Counted from the first letter of the stretch, positions 1-8,206 are shown. The stretch is DNA of 64,000 nt from G963675935 sp963675935 (GCA_963675935.2 CAXXPV010000003.1:62001-126000); one strand, 5' to 3'. The notes: generated from the letters alone by a model not told the origin. Numbers and translations: made by a program.

Positions 1-1
1 C

Positions 2-313
2 CAAATCGGTGTCGGGCTGGCCGCCTTGCCGGCGCTGGTCCAGGCCAATCAGATGAACAACCATCGAGCGGTGTTTTGCGGCGGGTTCATGGCGCCGCCT
101 CGTCCGGTCAACTTGCAGAAGACCGACCCGAACTACGACCAGCCCACCGCTCATGAATTGAACAAATTGCTGGCTCGCTACTTCGAGTTGGCCGGCGTTT
201 TCACGATGGTGGCCGGTCTGTTGAACGTGTTGGCCATTTATGACGCCTGGGCCGGTCCCGTCGTCGTGCAGCCCGCTGTCGAGAAAAAGGAAGAAGAAAC
301 CGAATCCAAATAA
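2..313 (+). CDS. C-terminal part of a membrane protein (DUF6677-like), truncated by the window edge
   Basis: The reading frame is open from the first base, so the gene begins outside the window; about 103 C-terminal residues are visible. They hold the tail of one hydrophobic stretch, a soluble segment with PPRPVNLQKTDPNYDQP, and a final membrane segment ending GLLNVLAIYDAWAGPV, then a charged EKKEEETESK tail. The LNVLAIYDAWAGP ending matches my memory of planctomycete DUF6677 multi-pass membrane proteins of unknown function. It is followed by a small membrane protein (528-746) that may be co-transcribed, although two repeats lie between them. The family assignment is from memory and moderate; the membrane location is clear from the sequence. 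Confidence 0.6.
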   Translation, partial: QIGVGLAALPALVQANQMNNHRAVFCGGFMAPPRPVNLQKTDPNYDQPTAHELNKLLARYFELAGVFTMVAGLLNVLAIYDAWAGPVVVQPAVEKKEEETESK

Positions 314-317
314 ATTT

Positions 318-383
318 GTTTAGCTGCCGCCGGCACGGCGGCTTCCGTTGAGACGAGGGCCGTCGTGCCGACGGCCGCTAAAC
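318..383. repeat. Imperfect palindrome with GTTTAGC ends
   Basis: Arms of about 25 bp (318-342 and 359-383) pair with roughly five mismatches and begin and end with GTTTAGC/GCTAAAC. It lies directly after the stop codon of the upstream gene and next to another palindrome, so it could act as a terminator, but it looks like one more member of the dispersed hairpin repeats that fill this window. Confidence 0.55.
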
Positions 384-390
384 GATTACC

Positions 391-500
391 CTCGTTCCCA
401 CGCTCCGCGTGGGAACGCACCGGCCGCGACGCTCCGCGTCGCCCGAACCGACGCAGAGCGTCGAAAAAATGGGGTTCCCACGCGGAGCGTGGGAACCAGA
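391..500. repeat. Dispersed nested palindrome, GTTCCCACGC family (copy 1)
   Basis: Two 23-bp palindromes (394-416 and 474-496), each starting GTTCCCACGC and ending GTGGGAAC, flank an inner pair GACGCTCCGCGTC/GACGCAGAGCGTC. The same arrangement recurs at 4508-4645, and a solo palindrome occurs at 16544-16566. All three lie between genes. Confidence 0.85.
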
Positions 501-527
501 ACGTCATTCCGTTCTACAAACTACGCC

Positions 528-746
528 ATGTTCAATATACTTTTTGCCGACCGATCCAACTTCTGGAACATCGATCTCTGGTACGCGATCCCTTTGATCG
601 TCGCCATCAGTCTGGTGTATGCCGCCACGCGGCACGAGCGAATGCAACCGATTATGATTCACGCGGGCCGCGTCGCGGTGTGGATCGTCGGATTCATGGC
701 GGTCGTCTTCGCCGTCATTCAGTTCGTCTCGTGGCGAGTCAGTTAG
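528..746 (+). CDS. Small two-segment membrane protein, unknown function
   Basis: This 72-residue protein starts MFNILFADRSNFWN and has two hydrophobic helices: about residues 18-32 (WYAIPLIVAISLVYAAT) and 47-67 (VAVWIVGFMAVVFAVIQFV). The short loop between them carries HERMQPIMIHAGR. The ATG at 528 was chosen because the upstream part of the frame runs through the GTTCCCACGC repeat and is low quality. It follows the membrane protein ending at 313 and probably belongs with it. I do not recognise a named family, and nothing indicates a catalytic role. Confidence 0.65.
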   Translation: MFNILFADRSNFWNIDLWYAIPLIVAISLVYAATRHERMQPIMIHAGRVAVWIVGFMAVVFAVIQFVSWRVS

Positions 747-764
747 CCGCTTGCGGTTTCGCAC

Positions 765-1427
765 TCATCTTTCCATTTTCGGCTCGATTTGCAGCAACAC
801 GCTCTCCGAGTCGGCGCCCGGCATCGGATACGACTCCAGTTTTCGCAGCGCGAGGTCGTGCATCAATCCGAAATGTCGGGCCTCACCGCGTTCATCGACC
901 CACGACGGCCCCTTCAAGACCAGCAGCCGATCGAAAGAGCCCCAGTGCGGCCGAAACCATTCCAGCAGCTTCTTCAGCCGCGCCACGGCCCGAACCACCA
1001 GCGTGTTGTAGCGCTCTTGGGTCAAGATGTCCTCGACCCTGGCGTTTAGCACGGGCGTCGAGAGGCCCAGCCGCTCGACGATGTCGGCCACGGCCCGCGC
1101 CTTCTTCGTCACCGATTCCGAGAGCGATATTTTGAGGTCGTCGCGTAGGATGGCCAGAACGACGCCCGGCACACCCCCGCCGGTGCCCACGTCGAGAACC
1201 GATTCGCCCGGCTTCAAGAACCGGGAAAACACCATGCTGTCAACCAAGTCGCGGCCGACGAATTTTTCATAATCGTCGTGCCGCGTCAGATTGATTTTGG
1301 CGTTCCAATCCCAAAGCAGATGGCAGTATTGATCGAGCCGGGCGACCTGCGTCTCGGGCAGTGCGATGGAATGCCGAGCCAACGCCGCGGCGAGAGTGTC
1401 ATCGGGGGGATTCACGGGAAACACCAT
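765..1427 (-). CDS. rsmG: 16S rRNA (guanine527-N7)-methyltransferase RsmG
   Basis: This 220-residue cytosolic enzyme methylates N7 of G527 in 16S rRNA using S-adenosylmethionine. The sequence shows the family N-terminus (YCHLLWDWNAKINLT, about residues 33-47), the glycine-rich SAM loop VLDVGTGGGVPGVVLA at about 99-114, and the conserved VVRAVARLKKLLEW segment. Length is normal for RsmG (about 210-240). It is encoded convergently to the small membrane gene at 528-746 and divergently from the gene at 1511. It has no mnm/par neighbours here, unlike its usual position next to mnmG in many bacteria. Confidence 0.95.
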   Translation of the reverse strand: MVFPVNPPDDTLAAALARHSIALPETQVARLDQYCHLLWDWNAKINLTRHDDYEKFVGRDLVDSMVFSRFLKPGESVLDVGTGGGVPGVVLAILRDDLKISLSESVTKKARAVADIVERLGLSTPVLNARVEDILTQERYNTLVVRAVARLKKLLEWFRPHWGSFDRLLVLKGPSWVDERGEARHFGLMHDLALRKLESYPMPGADSESVLLQIEPKMER

Positions 1428-1510
1428 TGGGGGCTAGAATATGCGTGTAGACCATTGATTGTAGACCGCCGCCCGACAATCCACAATCCGCCCCGGGGAG
1501 TGCCCGCTTC

Positions 1511-2314
1511 ATGCCGTTGGATCGAGAAGAATACATCGAACAGGCCTACTTCTTTCGGACGCTCCGCGAACGAATGCAGCAGAACATGGCGACGCAAGAC
1601 CTGCTTGATGCGGTTCGACAGGAAGTTCTGACGACAACGATGCTGCCGTTCGCCATCGACTTCATGGCCGGCGAGCTTCGTCTGACCGGCGGCTTCGCGA
1701 CGGCGATGACCCGGCTGCCGCACTATTTCACCCCGTTTCAGAGCTATGTGGTCGCCGAGGCCGAAAAGGCCGAGGGCCGGTTCGATTTCCGCGTTGCCCT
1801 GGAGATTCTCGAACGCGAGGTCGAGTATCACGCGAAAGGGGCTTCGCCGCAGGGCATTTTCCTCTACCAGTTCGAGGCCCTGTGCCGCAATCGCTTGGGC
1901 TACGACCGCGGGCTGGACGCCATCGCCGGCGACCCGATCTACGATGAAGCGTGGCGCGAGTGGATTCACATCGTCCGCCGCCAGATCGGATTGGTCGATT
2001 TCGCCGACATGATCTACGTCCGTAGCGAGTTGTATCGCAAGACGCGGGGGCAGGCCGAGAAGCCGACGCTTTTCGGCGAGAAGGAAGGGCGGATCGCGTT
2101 GGCCAATCGGCGGAAGGATCCGCTGTATTTGTTTTCAGCCTTGCAGCGTCACTTGGGCTATCCGGCGGTTCCGCAGCCGAAGCCGGAGGACGAGCAGCGC
2201 AATTTGCTGCCGGCGCTTCAGCATCGCGTGGATCGCTTGGAGACCCGCATCGGGGTTTTGGAGGAGGAGCTTCGCGGCGGGATCAATCTCTCGCGGTTTT
2301 ACGTCAACAAGTAG
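1511..2314 (+). CDS. Conserved hypothetical protein with C-terminal coiled coil
   Basis: The product is 267 residues, soluble and without signal peptide or membrane segments. The N-terminal two thirds are mixed helical (YIEQAYFFRTLRERMQQNMA; EAEKAEGRFDFRVALEILER), and the C-terminus (about 226-258, LLPALQHRVDRLETRIGVLEEELR) has heptad spacing typical of a coiled coil. GGGGAG at about 1495-1500 is a good ribosome binding site for the ATG at 1511. The TAG stop sits in the first bases of a dispersed repeat (GTAGGTCCC), so the last codons may have been shaped by repeat insertion. I know of similar uncharacterised planctomycete proteins but no function. Confidence 0.75.
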   Translation: MPLDREEYIEQAYFFRTLRERMQQNMATQDLLDAVRQEVLTTTMLPFAIDFMAGELRLTGGFATAMTRLPHYFTPFQSYVVAEAEKAEGRFDFRVALEILEREVEYHAKGASPQGIFLYQFEALCRNRLGYDRGLDAIAGDPIYDEAWREWIHIVRRQIGLVDFADMIYVRSELYRKTRGQAEKPTLFGEKEGRIALANRRKDPLYLFSALQRHLGYPAVPQPKPEDEQRNLLPALQHRVDRLETRIGVLEEELRGGINLSRFYVNK

Positions 2315-2522
2315 GTCCCGCCTGCCGGAAGTAGGTCCCGCCTGCCGGGCGGGACTTGTGGGAAGCAGGTCTTGGGGCTTCGGTCTTAGGTCTTGGCACG
2401 AAGGCCCAAGACCTAAGCCCCAAGGCCCAAAATCCATTGATTGCGGCTCTGCCGCGCTAGGCTGAAGCATAACCTACGCGATGCAGTCTCCAAGGTCCCG
2501 TCCGGCAGACGGGACCTACTAA
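2311..2522. repeat. GGTCCCGCCTGCCGG repeats flanking a palindromic heptamer array
   Basis: Two direct copies of GTAGGTCCCGCCTGCCGG (2311-2328, 2331-2348) and a related palindrome (2492-2520) surround an array of 7-bp units at 2368-2437. The first half of the array reads as GGTCTTG/GGTCTTA-type units and the second half as their complements around GCACGAA. The GGTCCC family recurs inside the FecR-like gene at 31567-31679, and the heptamer array recurs at 12339-12401. The rest of the gap (2523-2748) shows no gene. Confidence 0.8.
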
Positions 2523-2748
2523 CAGTTTATCCACGCGATGCCGTTCCTTTCTTGATACACCACTCGCGGGTGGAAAGCCCTGTTTCGCCCGCGATTCTCG
2601 ACGGTTTTCCACCGCTGTTTTCCAACGTTCGGCCGACGGCTGGAAGCCCGGCCCAGGGCGGCGATAGAATGGAAGTCTGTCGTTTTACCAATTTCGGTTC
2701 GCCGACGGCTTGTGGCCGGCGAGCCAATGCAACAGGAATCTGCGCAAC

Positions 2749-3546
2749 ATGGAAGAGCAAGCGACGGTGGTTGTCGAGGCATCGACGGAGTACGTCGGCC
2801 GTTGGAACCGTTTGATCAGCACGACGAATTGGGAAAAGGGTCGCATCATCGCCGAGTGGCGCACGGCCCTCGAAGAGGCCGAGGCCCCGGCCGACACCTA
2901 CACCGACGAAGCGTGGAGCCGGCAGGTCGGCAACGTGACGCCTCAGCACGTCGGCCGGCTGCGCCGCGTCTCCGAGCGGTTTGGCGACACGCACGAACAA
3001 TACGCCGGGCTGTTTTGGAGCCATTTCCAAGCGGCCCTCGATTGGCCCGACGCCGAGATGTATCTCGAAGGGGCCGTGCAGAGCGGCTGGTCGATTTCCC
3101 AGATGCGCGAGGAGCGTTGGGAAGCGCTCGGCGGCCGGCCCGACGAGAAGCCGCAAGCGTCCGACATTGTCGCCTCGGAAATGGACGAAGACGTTTCGGC
3201 CCGCGACGACGCCGTGTCGCCGACCATCTCCGAATCGTTGGGCGAGGTGCGCGACGACGAATCGTCGGGCGACGATAACGAGGAATTCCCTCCGTTCGAC
3301 CACGATGGCTCGGAAGGCGCATCGGATTCGTCTTCCTCGGCGTCGCCGATGGATGCCCCGGCCGCGCCGCTGTTGCGGCCGTTCGAGGCCCTGCCGCCGT
3401 TGCCCGACGATCTGAAAGAGGCGTTCGAGTTGATGAAGCTGGCGATTTTGGCGCACAAGGTTTGCGGCTGGGGCGACATCGCCCGCGACGACGTGCTCTC
3501 GATGCTCGAATCGCTCAAGAAGTTGGCCCTGGCGCCGGCGGAATAG
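2749..3546 (+). CDS. Conserved hypothetical protein with acidic linker
   Basis: This 265-residue soluble protein has an N-terminal helical domain (about 1-140, with WNRLISTTNWEKGRIIAEWR and VGNVTPQHVGRLRRVSERFG), a low-complexity acidic and serine-rich linker (about 145-210), and a short C-terminal helical domain (LKEAFELMKLAILAHKV). TPQHVGRLRRVSERFG could be a helix-turn-helix, recalling the layout of DUF3102-type DNA-binding proteins, but I cannot show homology. ATG 2749 is preferred over the upstream in-frame codon at 2710 because the protein-like sequence starts at MEEQATVV. It is not obviously operonic with either neighbour. Confidence 0.7.
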   Translation: MEEQATVVVEASTEYVGRWNRLISTTNWEKGRIIAEWRTALEEAEAPADTYTDEAWSRQVGNVTPQHVGRLRRVSERFGDTHEQYAGLFWSHFQAALDWPDAEMYLEGAVQSGWSISQMREERWEALGGRPDEKPQASDIVASEMDEDVSARDDAVSPTISESLGEVRDDESSGDDNEEFPPFDHDGSEGASDSSSSASPMDAPAAPLLRPFEALPPLPDDLKEAFELMKLAILAHKVCGWGDIARDDVLSMLESLKKLALAPAE

Positions 3547-3579
3547 GGCTTGGCGCAGCGCCGGCGGCAAACTCACGCC

Positions 3580-3646
3580 AATAGGACTTATGGGAGTTAT
3601 GAGACTTATGGGACTTATAAGTCCCATGAGTCCTATAAGTCCTATT
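3580..3646. repeat. Imperfect palindrome of GGACTTAT units
   Basis: AATAGGACTTAT arms at the two ends face each other around several GGACTTAT/ATAAGTCC half-units. The stop codon of panC (3642-3644) lies inside the right end. A second copy lies at 30043-30102. Its position at the convergent ends of two genes would suit a terminator. Confidence 0.75.
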
Positions 3647-4496
3647 TGGCTGGCTCCAAAATGCAATTGTCGATCAGCCGGGTGTTTTCAATTTTTATGG
3701 CCAGCACGGCCAACGTGCGCCCGGCGATCGTTGCGACCGGCTCGAGCGTATCGGGATCGACCAGCGCGACGTAATCGATCCGGGCGTCTTCAGCCGTCTC
3801 GATTACGCCGCGCATTTGCGCAATGATTTCGGCGGCATCGCGCTGGCCTTCCGCAACGAGTCGGACGGCTGTTTGAAGACTTTTCCAAAGCACCAGCGCC
3901 CGCTGCCGGGCGCCGACACTCAAATACCGATTCCGCGAACTCATCGCCAGCCCGTCCGATTCTCGGACGATCGGGCAGACGCGAATCTCGGAGGCGAGAT
4001 TCAAGTCGGCCGCCATTCGGCGAAGAACCGCCGCTTGCTGGTAATCCTTTTGACCGAAATACGCCGCGTCGGGCTGCACGATATTGAGCAGTTTGAGCAC
4101 CACGGTGGCGACGCCGCGGAAATGGCCAGGCCTACAGACGCCTTCGAGCGGCTCGGAGACTCGCCCAACCTCGACCGACGTGCCGAAGCCTGTCGGATAC
4201 ATTTCCTCGGCCGACGGCGCGAAGACGAAATCGGCCCCGCAGCCGGCCAGCAATTTCACGTCGGCGTCGAGTGTGCGGGGATATTTTGAAAAATCCTCGG
4301 TCGGGCCGAACTGCGTTGGGTTGACGAAGATCGAGACGACGGCGCAATTGCACTGGGTCTTGGCCGCGCGGACGAGGCTCAAGTGACCTTCGTGCAGGGC
4401 GCCCATCGTTGGCACAAGCCCGATGCGTTGGCCGCGGCGGCGCGCGGCGGCGAGTTCCGCCCGGAGTTCGACAATTGTGTGAATGAGTTTTGGCAT
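3642..4496 (-). CDS. panC: Pantothenate synthetase PanC
   Basis: PanC condenses D-pantoate with beta-alanine at the expense of ATP, the last step of pantothenate synthesis, in the cytosol. The 284 residues carry the adenylation-domain signatures LVPTMGALHEGHLSLV (about 27-42), SIFVNPTQFGPTEDFSKYPR (about 55-74), GVCRPGHFRGVATVVLKL and FGQKDYQQAAVLRRM, and the KMSKS-like loop ESDGLAMSSRNRYLS. Length is typical. It lies downstream of folK-dNK on the same strand, separated by a 150-bp repeat, so the two vitamin genes may share a transcript. The TAG stop is contributed by the GGACTTAT repeat. Confidence 0.97.
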   Translation of the reverse strand: MPKLIHTIVELRAELAAARRRGQRIGLVPTMGALHEGHLSLVRAAKTQCNCAVVSIFVNPTQFGPTEDFSKYPRTLDADVKLLAGCGADFVFAPSAEEMYPTGFGTSVEVGRVSEPLEGVCRPGHFRGVATVVLKLLNIVQPDAAYFGQKDYQQAAVLRRMAADLNLASEIRVCPIVRESDGLAMSSRNRYLSVGARQRALVLWKSLQTAVRLVAEGQRDAAEIIAQMRGVIETAEDARIDYVALVDPDTLEPVATIAGRTLAVLAIKIENTRLIDNCILEPAK

Positions 4497-4507
4497 ACAA
4501 CACCCTT

Positions 4508-4645
4508 CTCGTTCCCACGCTCCGCGTGGGAACGCACTGCCGGGACGCTCCGCGTCCTATCGGTTCGACACTTCCATCGGACATCGCCACTCTCCGACGC
4601 GGAGCGTCGGGACAGGTGTGTTCCCACGCGGAGCGTGGGAACAAG
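4508..4645. repeat. Dispersed nested palindrome, GTTCCCACGC family (copy 2)
   Basis: Outer palindromes at 4511-4533 and 4620-4642 and an inner pair GACGCTCCGCGTC (4544-4556)/GACGCGGAGCGTC (4596-4608) reproduce copy 1 with a different spacer. It fills almost the whole gap between panC and the folK-dNK fusion. Confidence 0.85.
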
Positions 4646-4648
4646 ATT

Positions 4649-5776
4649 TTACTCCGTTGCCTGCACGGCGGCCAGCGTTTCGGTGAAAACGGCGTCTGCG
4701 TCGAGCGTGTCGGCCCGCAACACCGGACCGGCGTCGGGCCGCGAGACTTGCTCGACAATCTCGCGCCGAATCCGTTCCAACTGCTCGGCCGTCAACGGTC
4801 GTTCGCAGACCCGCCCACGTTGGCAGACCCGCGCGAGCAGTTCGTCAGCCGGCGCGTCCAACAACACGACGAACCGCGGCGCGACGACGGTTTGCCGCAA
4901 TCGCTCGTAGCGTTCCATGTATTCCGGCAACCGCTCGGCCGGCAGCCACGCCCGGGCGAAGGCGGCCGACTGCTCGAACCAAAAATCGCTTACCGCCCAG
5001 TTTTTTGTAGGGTGGGACAAGCTCTTTGTAGGGTGGGACAAGCTTGCGCAGTCCCACCGGGGAGTTTTTTCGCATTCCTGGTGGGACTGCGCAAGCTTGT
5101 CCCACCCTACACTACTCAGCAATCCCGCCCGCTCGTCGAGAAATTCCAGCTCCGTCGTCCAGGCGTGGTTGGCCGGATGGGCGTAAAATGTTTCGAGATG
5201 GTCCCAGTCGGGCCGCTCCGAGATCAAGCGGGCGGAAATGGCCGCGGCCAGCCGCTCGGCCAGCCGCGTCTTGCCGGCGGCGATCGGGCCGGTGATGGCC
5301 ACGTAGGGCATCGAACGGTTCAGATGCTCCAGCAGCCGGGCAATCGTCCAACCGATCGTCGGATGCAACATCGTGGCGGCCACTTCGGTTGCCGGTTCGA
5401 GCACGAAGCGCCGCCATGCCATACGCGGATGCGGCAATGTCAATTCGCGCGAATTCAACACCTTGGCGTCGTACAGCAGCAGGTCGAGATCGATTGATCT
5501 CGGTCCCCAATGTTCGGCGCGAAGCCGGCCGAGTTCACATTCGATCTGTTGCAACACGGCAAGAAGTTCGAGCGGCGATAGCGTGGTTTCCAGCTTGACC
5601 GCGCCGTTGAGAAAATCGCTTTGGCCCGGCGGTCCACCGACCGGGGACGTCTCATGCCACGAGCTTCGGGCGATGAGCGAGATTTGTGGATGTTGGGCCA
5701 GCCGCGTCGCTGCCGCGTCGAGGTTGCCCTGTCGGTCTCCTTGATTGGAACCGAGGCTAATCAGACAGACGGACAT
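4649..5776 (-). CDS. folK: HPPK (FolK) fused to deoxynucleoside kinase, with an in-frame repeat insertion
   Basis: Residues 1-155 are 2-amino-4-hydroxy-6-hydroxymethyldihydropteridine pyrophosphokinase, the folate-pathway enzyme that pyrophosphorylates the pterin. SLGSNQGD, FLNGAVKLET and GPRSIDLDLLLY (about 91-102, with the two metal-binding Asp) are visible. From about 157 a deoxynucleoside kinase-type P-loop domain begins (YVAITGPIAAGKT, 158-170), followed by LETFYAHPANHAW and WAVSDFWFEQSAAFARAWL. Residues about 223-258 (VGWDKLAQSH...SLSHPTKN) do not fit either family. They are encoded by the GTAGGGTGGGACAAGC palindrome at 5007-5110 and interrupt the kinase domain in frame just before WAVSDFW. 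FolK-dNK fusions occur in planctomycetes to my knowledge; the insertion is the odd part. Kinase activity could be impaired. Confidence 0.9.
   Translation of the reverse strand: MSVCLISLGSNQGDRQGNLDAAATRLAQHPQISLIARSSWHETSPVGGPPGQSDFLNGAVKLETTLSPLELLAVLQQIECELGRLRAEHWGPRSIDLDLLLYDAKVLNSRELTLPHPRMAWRRFVLEPATEVAATMLHPTIGWTIARLLEHLNRSMPYVAITGPIAAGKTRLAERLAAAISARLISERPDWDHLETFYAHPANHAWTTELEFLDERAGLLSSVGWDKLAQSHQECEKTPRWDCASLSHPTKSLSHPTKNWAVSDFWFEQSAAFARAWLPAERLPEYMERYERLRQTVVAPRFVVLLDAPADELLARVCQRGRVCERPLTAEQLERIRREIVEQVSRPDAGPVLRADTLDADAVFTETLAAVQATE
5007..5110. repeat. GTAGGGTGGGACAAGC palindrome inside folK-dNK
   Basis: Perfect 31-bp inverted arms (5028-5058 and 5080-5110) enclose a 21-nt loop, and an extra half-copy of GTAGGGTGGGACAAGC sits at 5007-5022. 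The whole unit is read through in frame by the folK-dNK gene. A second palindrome of the family lies at 60449-60533 between genes. Confidence 0.9.
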
Positions 5777-5790
5777 GGCGATTCATCGGC

Positions 5791-5867
5791 GGGGGACTGG
5801 TCCATTTTTCGGCGAGAAAGCGATTTTTTGCCGATAAACGCCAAGCCGAAAACATGGACCTGTCCCC
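5791..5867. repeat. GGGGACTGGTCCA palindrome
   Basis: Arms 5792-5813 and 5845-5867 pair over 22-23 bases with few differences and share the GGGGAC(A/T)GGTCCA edge with the repeats found inside the M2 peptidase and fumC, but have a different loop. It lies 15 bp upstream of the folK start. The rest of the folK-hisB gap (5868-6078) has a weak CCTTGGGG...CCCCAAGG pairing and no gene. Confidence 0.75.
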
Positions 5868-6078
5868 TTCCAGCGGCGTCTGTGAAAACGAAAGCCGTAC
5901 AAAACGAAAGCCTTGGGGTGGGCTGTCCGAGCCGCGACCGTTCGCCGCCACTGTCGTTCCCTGCGGTTGCGCTCCCCAAGGCCTTCGCTGGCCATCATTC
6001 TCCGGCAACCGACGAAATTGTCAAGCGGTATGCGACAAGAATTTATTTCGATCGTGGAAAACGGAATGCGGGGTAGCT

Positions 6079-6153
6079 GTCATCCTGAGCGCAGCGAAGG
6101 ATCTCAGACGGATTCGCACTGCGGACGAGATCCTTCGCTGCGCTCAGGATGAC
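6079..6153. repeat. GTCATCCTGAGCGCAGCGAAGGATCT palindrome (widespread hairpin repeat)
   Basis: Two arms of about 26 bp beginning GTCATCCTGAGCGCAGCGAA pair around a 22-nt loop. This is the core hairpin that also sits inside the longer elements at 10537, 19665, 19816, 42087 and 60291. Here it stands alone, downstream of hisB. Confidence 0.85.
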
Positions 6154-6192
6154 ATGCTATTTACGCGGATTGCGAACGGTTACGGCACACAG

Positions 6193-6780
6193 TTACAACG
6201 TGCCCTTCGTGCTGGGAATGCCGGAAACCCGAGGGTCCGGCTCGACGGCGATCCGCAGCGCGTGCGCCGTGGCCTTGTAGACCGCCTCGGCGATGTGGTG
6301 GCTGTTCCGCCCGTAGTGAACGATGATGTGCAGGTTGCACAATGCGTTCGTGGCGAAGGCATGCCAGAAATCGGCGACCAACTCTGCGTCGAAATCGCCT
6401 ATTTTGTTCGTGGGAAAGTCGGCTTGGAAAACGAAATACGCCCGGCCGCCGAGGTCCAATGCCGCAGTGCAGAGCGTTTCTTCCATGGGCAGCGTGAAAT
6501 CGCCGTAGCGGCGGATGCCCGACTTGTCGCCGATGGCCTCGCGGAACGCTTGCCCCAGACTGATCCCGATGTCCTCGACGGTGTGGTGTTGATCGACTTC
6601 GAGGTCGCCGACGGCGGTGACCGACAGGTCGAAGACCGAATGTTTCGCCAGCAGGGCGAGCATGTGGTCGAGAAAGCCGATGCCCGTGGCAACGCGAGCC
6701 TCGCCGATGCCGTCGAGGTCCAATTCCACGGTGACGTCGGTTTCAGCGGTTTTACGGTGAATTTTGGCGGTGCGAGGCAT
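6193..6780 (-). CDS. hisB: Imidazoleglycerol-phosphate dehydratase HisB
   Basis: HisB dehydrates imidazole glycerol phosphate to imidazole acetol phosphate in histidine synthesis (cytosol, Mn-dependent). The 195 residues form a monofunctional dehydratase with both metal-binding repeats: GIGFLDHMLALLAKHS and DQHHTVEDIGISLGQAF (about 64-80) in the first half, and GRNSHHIAEAVYKATAHALR (about 155-174) in the second. No phosphatase domain is fused. It is the last gene of hisD-hisC-hisB on the minus strand, 55 bp after hisC. Confidence 0.97.
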   Translation of the reverse strand: MPRTAKIHRKTAETDVTVELDLDGIGEARVATGIGFLDHMLALLAKHSVFDLSVTAVGDLEVDQHHTVEDIGISLGQAFREAIGDKSGIRRYGDFTLPMEETLCTAALDLGGRAYFVFQADFPTNKIGDFDAELVADFWHAFATNALCNLHIIVHYGRNSHHIAEAVYKATAHALRIAVEPDPRVSGIPSTKGTL

Positions 6781-6835
6781 GGGAAGGATTCGTGGTTAGT
6801 GGCTAATGGTTAGTGAGATTATACGACAGGAATGT

Positions 6836-7888
6836 CTAACCACGAGCCACGATTTCTCTCACATTCTCAAAAAACACGTCCATCTCGGCGTCTGTTCCGA
6901 CGCTGACGCGCAGGCCGTCCCCCCAACCAGGATAGTTCATGTATCGGACCAAAATGCGCCGGCGTTTGAGTTCCTCGTACAGCATTTTGGCCGAAAGCCG
7001 AGGATGGGTGTTCCAGGCGAAGTTTGATTGCGAATCAACCGTCGTAAACCCTAAATTCCGCATTTCCGACACCAACCTCCCCCGGGTGGCCAGAATCTTT
7101 GCCCGATTCTCGGCCCGCCACGTCTGATCGCCGATGGCCGCCGTGGCCCCGGCAATCGCCAGGGCGTCGCAATTGTACGAATCCTTCACCTTGGTCAACT
7201 GCTCGATGATCGGCGGCTGCGCGACGATGTAGCCGAACCGCAAGCCCGCCAGGGCGTAGGATTTGCTCAGCGTCCGCGAGACCATGATCTTTTCGCACTT
7301 CTCGACCAGCGACATGCAATTCACGTCGGTGAAATCGGCGTAGGCCTCATCGACCAGCAGCGGACACGGCAGACGCCGGGCGATGTCTAGCACCACGTCG
7401 GGCGGAACGACCGTGCCCGACGGACTGTTCGGATTCGCCAAAATCGCCAGCCGCAGCCCGTCGGTCGCTTGGGCGAACTCATCGGGCAGCGACCAATCGG
7501 CGTTGAAGCGAACCTCTTGGCCCCGGCCGCCCTGCAATTCGGCTAGCGTCTTGTAGAGAATATAGCTTGGATACGGCAGCCGCAGGATTTGGCCCGGCCC
7601 GACGAGCGTTCGGGTGAGGATGGTCAGAATATCGTCGCTGCCGTTGCCGCAGAGAATCCAATCGGCCGGAACGCCGAGCAGTTCCGCCGCTTTTCGACGG
7701 AACGGTCCCGCCGTCGAGTCGGGATATTTCTGCAATCGTCCGATGGTCGCTTCGATTGCCACACGCACGGCCGGCGAGGCGGGATACGGATTCTCGTTGG
7801 TGTTCAGTTTGATGAACGCGCCGTCTTGCGGCTGTTCGCCCGGCACGTAGCCGGCCATCGCTTCGATTTCGGGGCGGAAGTAGGACAC
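6836..7888 (-). CDS. hisC: Histidinol-phosphate aminotransferase HisC
   Basis: This PLP-dependent fold-type I aminotransferase of 350 residues converts imidazole acetol phosphate and glutamate to histidinol phosphate. Visible landmarks are KLNTNENPYPASP (about 27-39), the substrate/PLP region LCGNGSDDILTIL, LANPNSPSGT, VDEAYADF, and the PLP lysine in SRTLSKSYALAGLRFGY. It lies between hisB and hisD; a 1.2-kb insert separates it from hisD, so it may have lost direct transcription from the hisD promoter or gained a new one from the insert. Confidence 0.97.
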   Translation of the reverse strand: MSYFRPEIEAMAGYVPGEQPQDGAFIKLNTNENPYPASPAVRVAIEATIGRLQKYPDSTAGPFRRKAAELLGVPADWILCGNGSDDILTILTRTLVGPGQILRLPYPSYILYKTLAELQGGRGQEVRFNADWSLPDEFAQATDGLRLAILANPNSPSGTVVPPDVVLDIARRLPCPLLVDEAYADFTDVNCMSLVEKCEKIMVSRTLSKSYALAGLRFGYIVAQPPIIEQLTKVKDSYNCDALAIAGATAAIGDQTWRAENRAKILATRGRLVSEMRNLGFTTVDSQSNFAWNTHPRLSAKMLYEELKRRRILVRYMNYPGWGDGLRVSVGTDAEMDVFFENVREIVARG

Positions 7889-8051
7889 AGTGGTTCGTGG
7901 TTGGTGGTTAGTTATTCAGTTTATTGACTGTCATCTTGATAATGTCATTATAGCCGGGGGCCAACGGCCCGCGGAATGTGCTTTCCATTCTCAATGACCT
8001 CGACATTAGCTACCTGACGGCCAATAGCCTCGGTGCCCGCGCTTCGTTACC

Positions 8052-8206
8052 GCACACAAGTTGACAGTTGGAAATGTCGGGCAAATCTTTGCATTCAGCA
8101 TCTTTTCTCTAGCCCAGGCGTTTACGCCTGCGGAAAGAGTTTCATTAGTATTTTTATTTTTTACAGCCCCATTCATGGGGCGCAATGTGGTTTCACGGCG
8201 AAAACG
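8052..8206. repeat. Dispersed repeat with CACACAAGTTGA end and CCCATTCATGGGGCGCAATG
   Basis: The segment shares GGAAATGTCGGGCAAATCTT, TTTTCTCTAGCCC and CCATTCATGGGGCGCAATGT with the inverted copy at 15592-15694. The copy here carries an additional AGGCGTTTACGCCT hairpin (about 8118) in the middle. It does not encode a protein I recognise. Confidence 0.75.
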
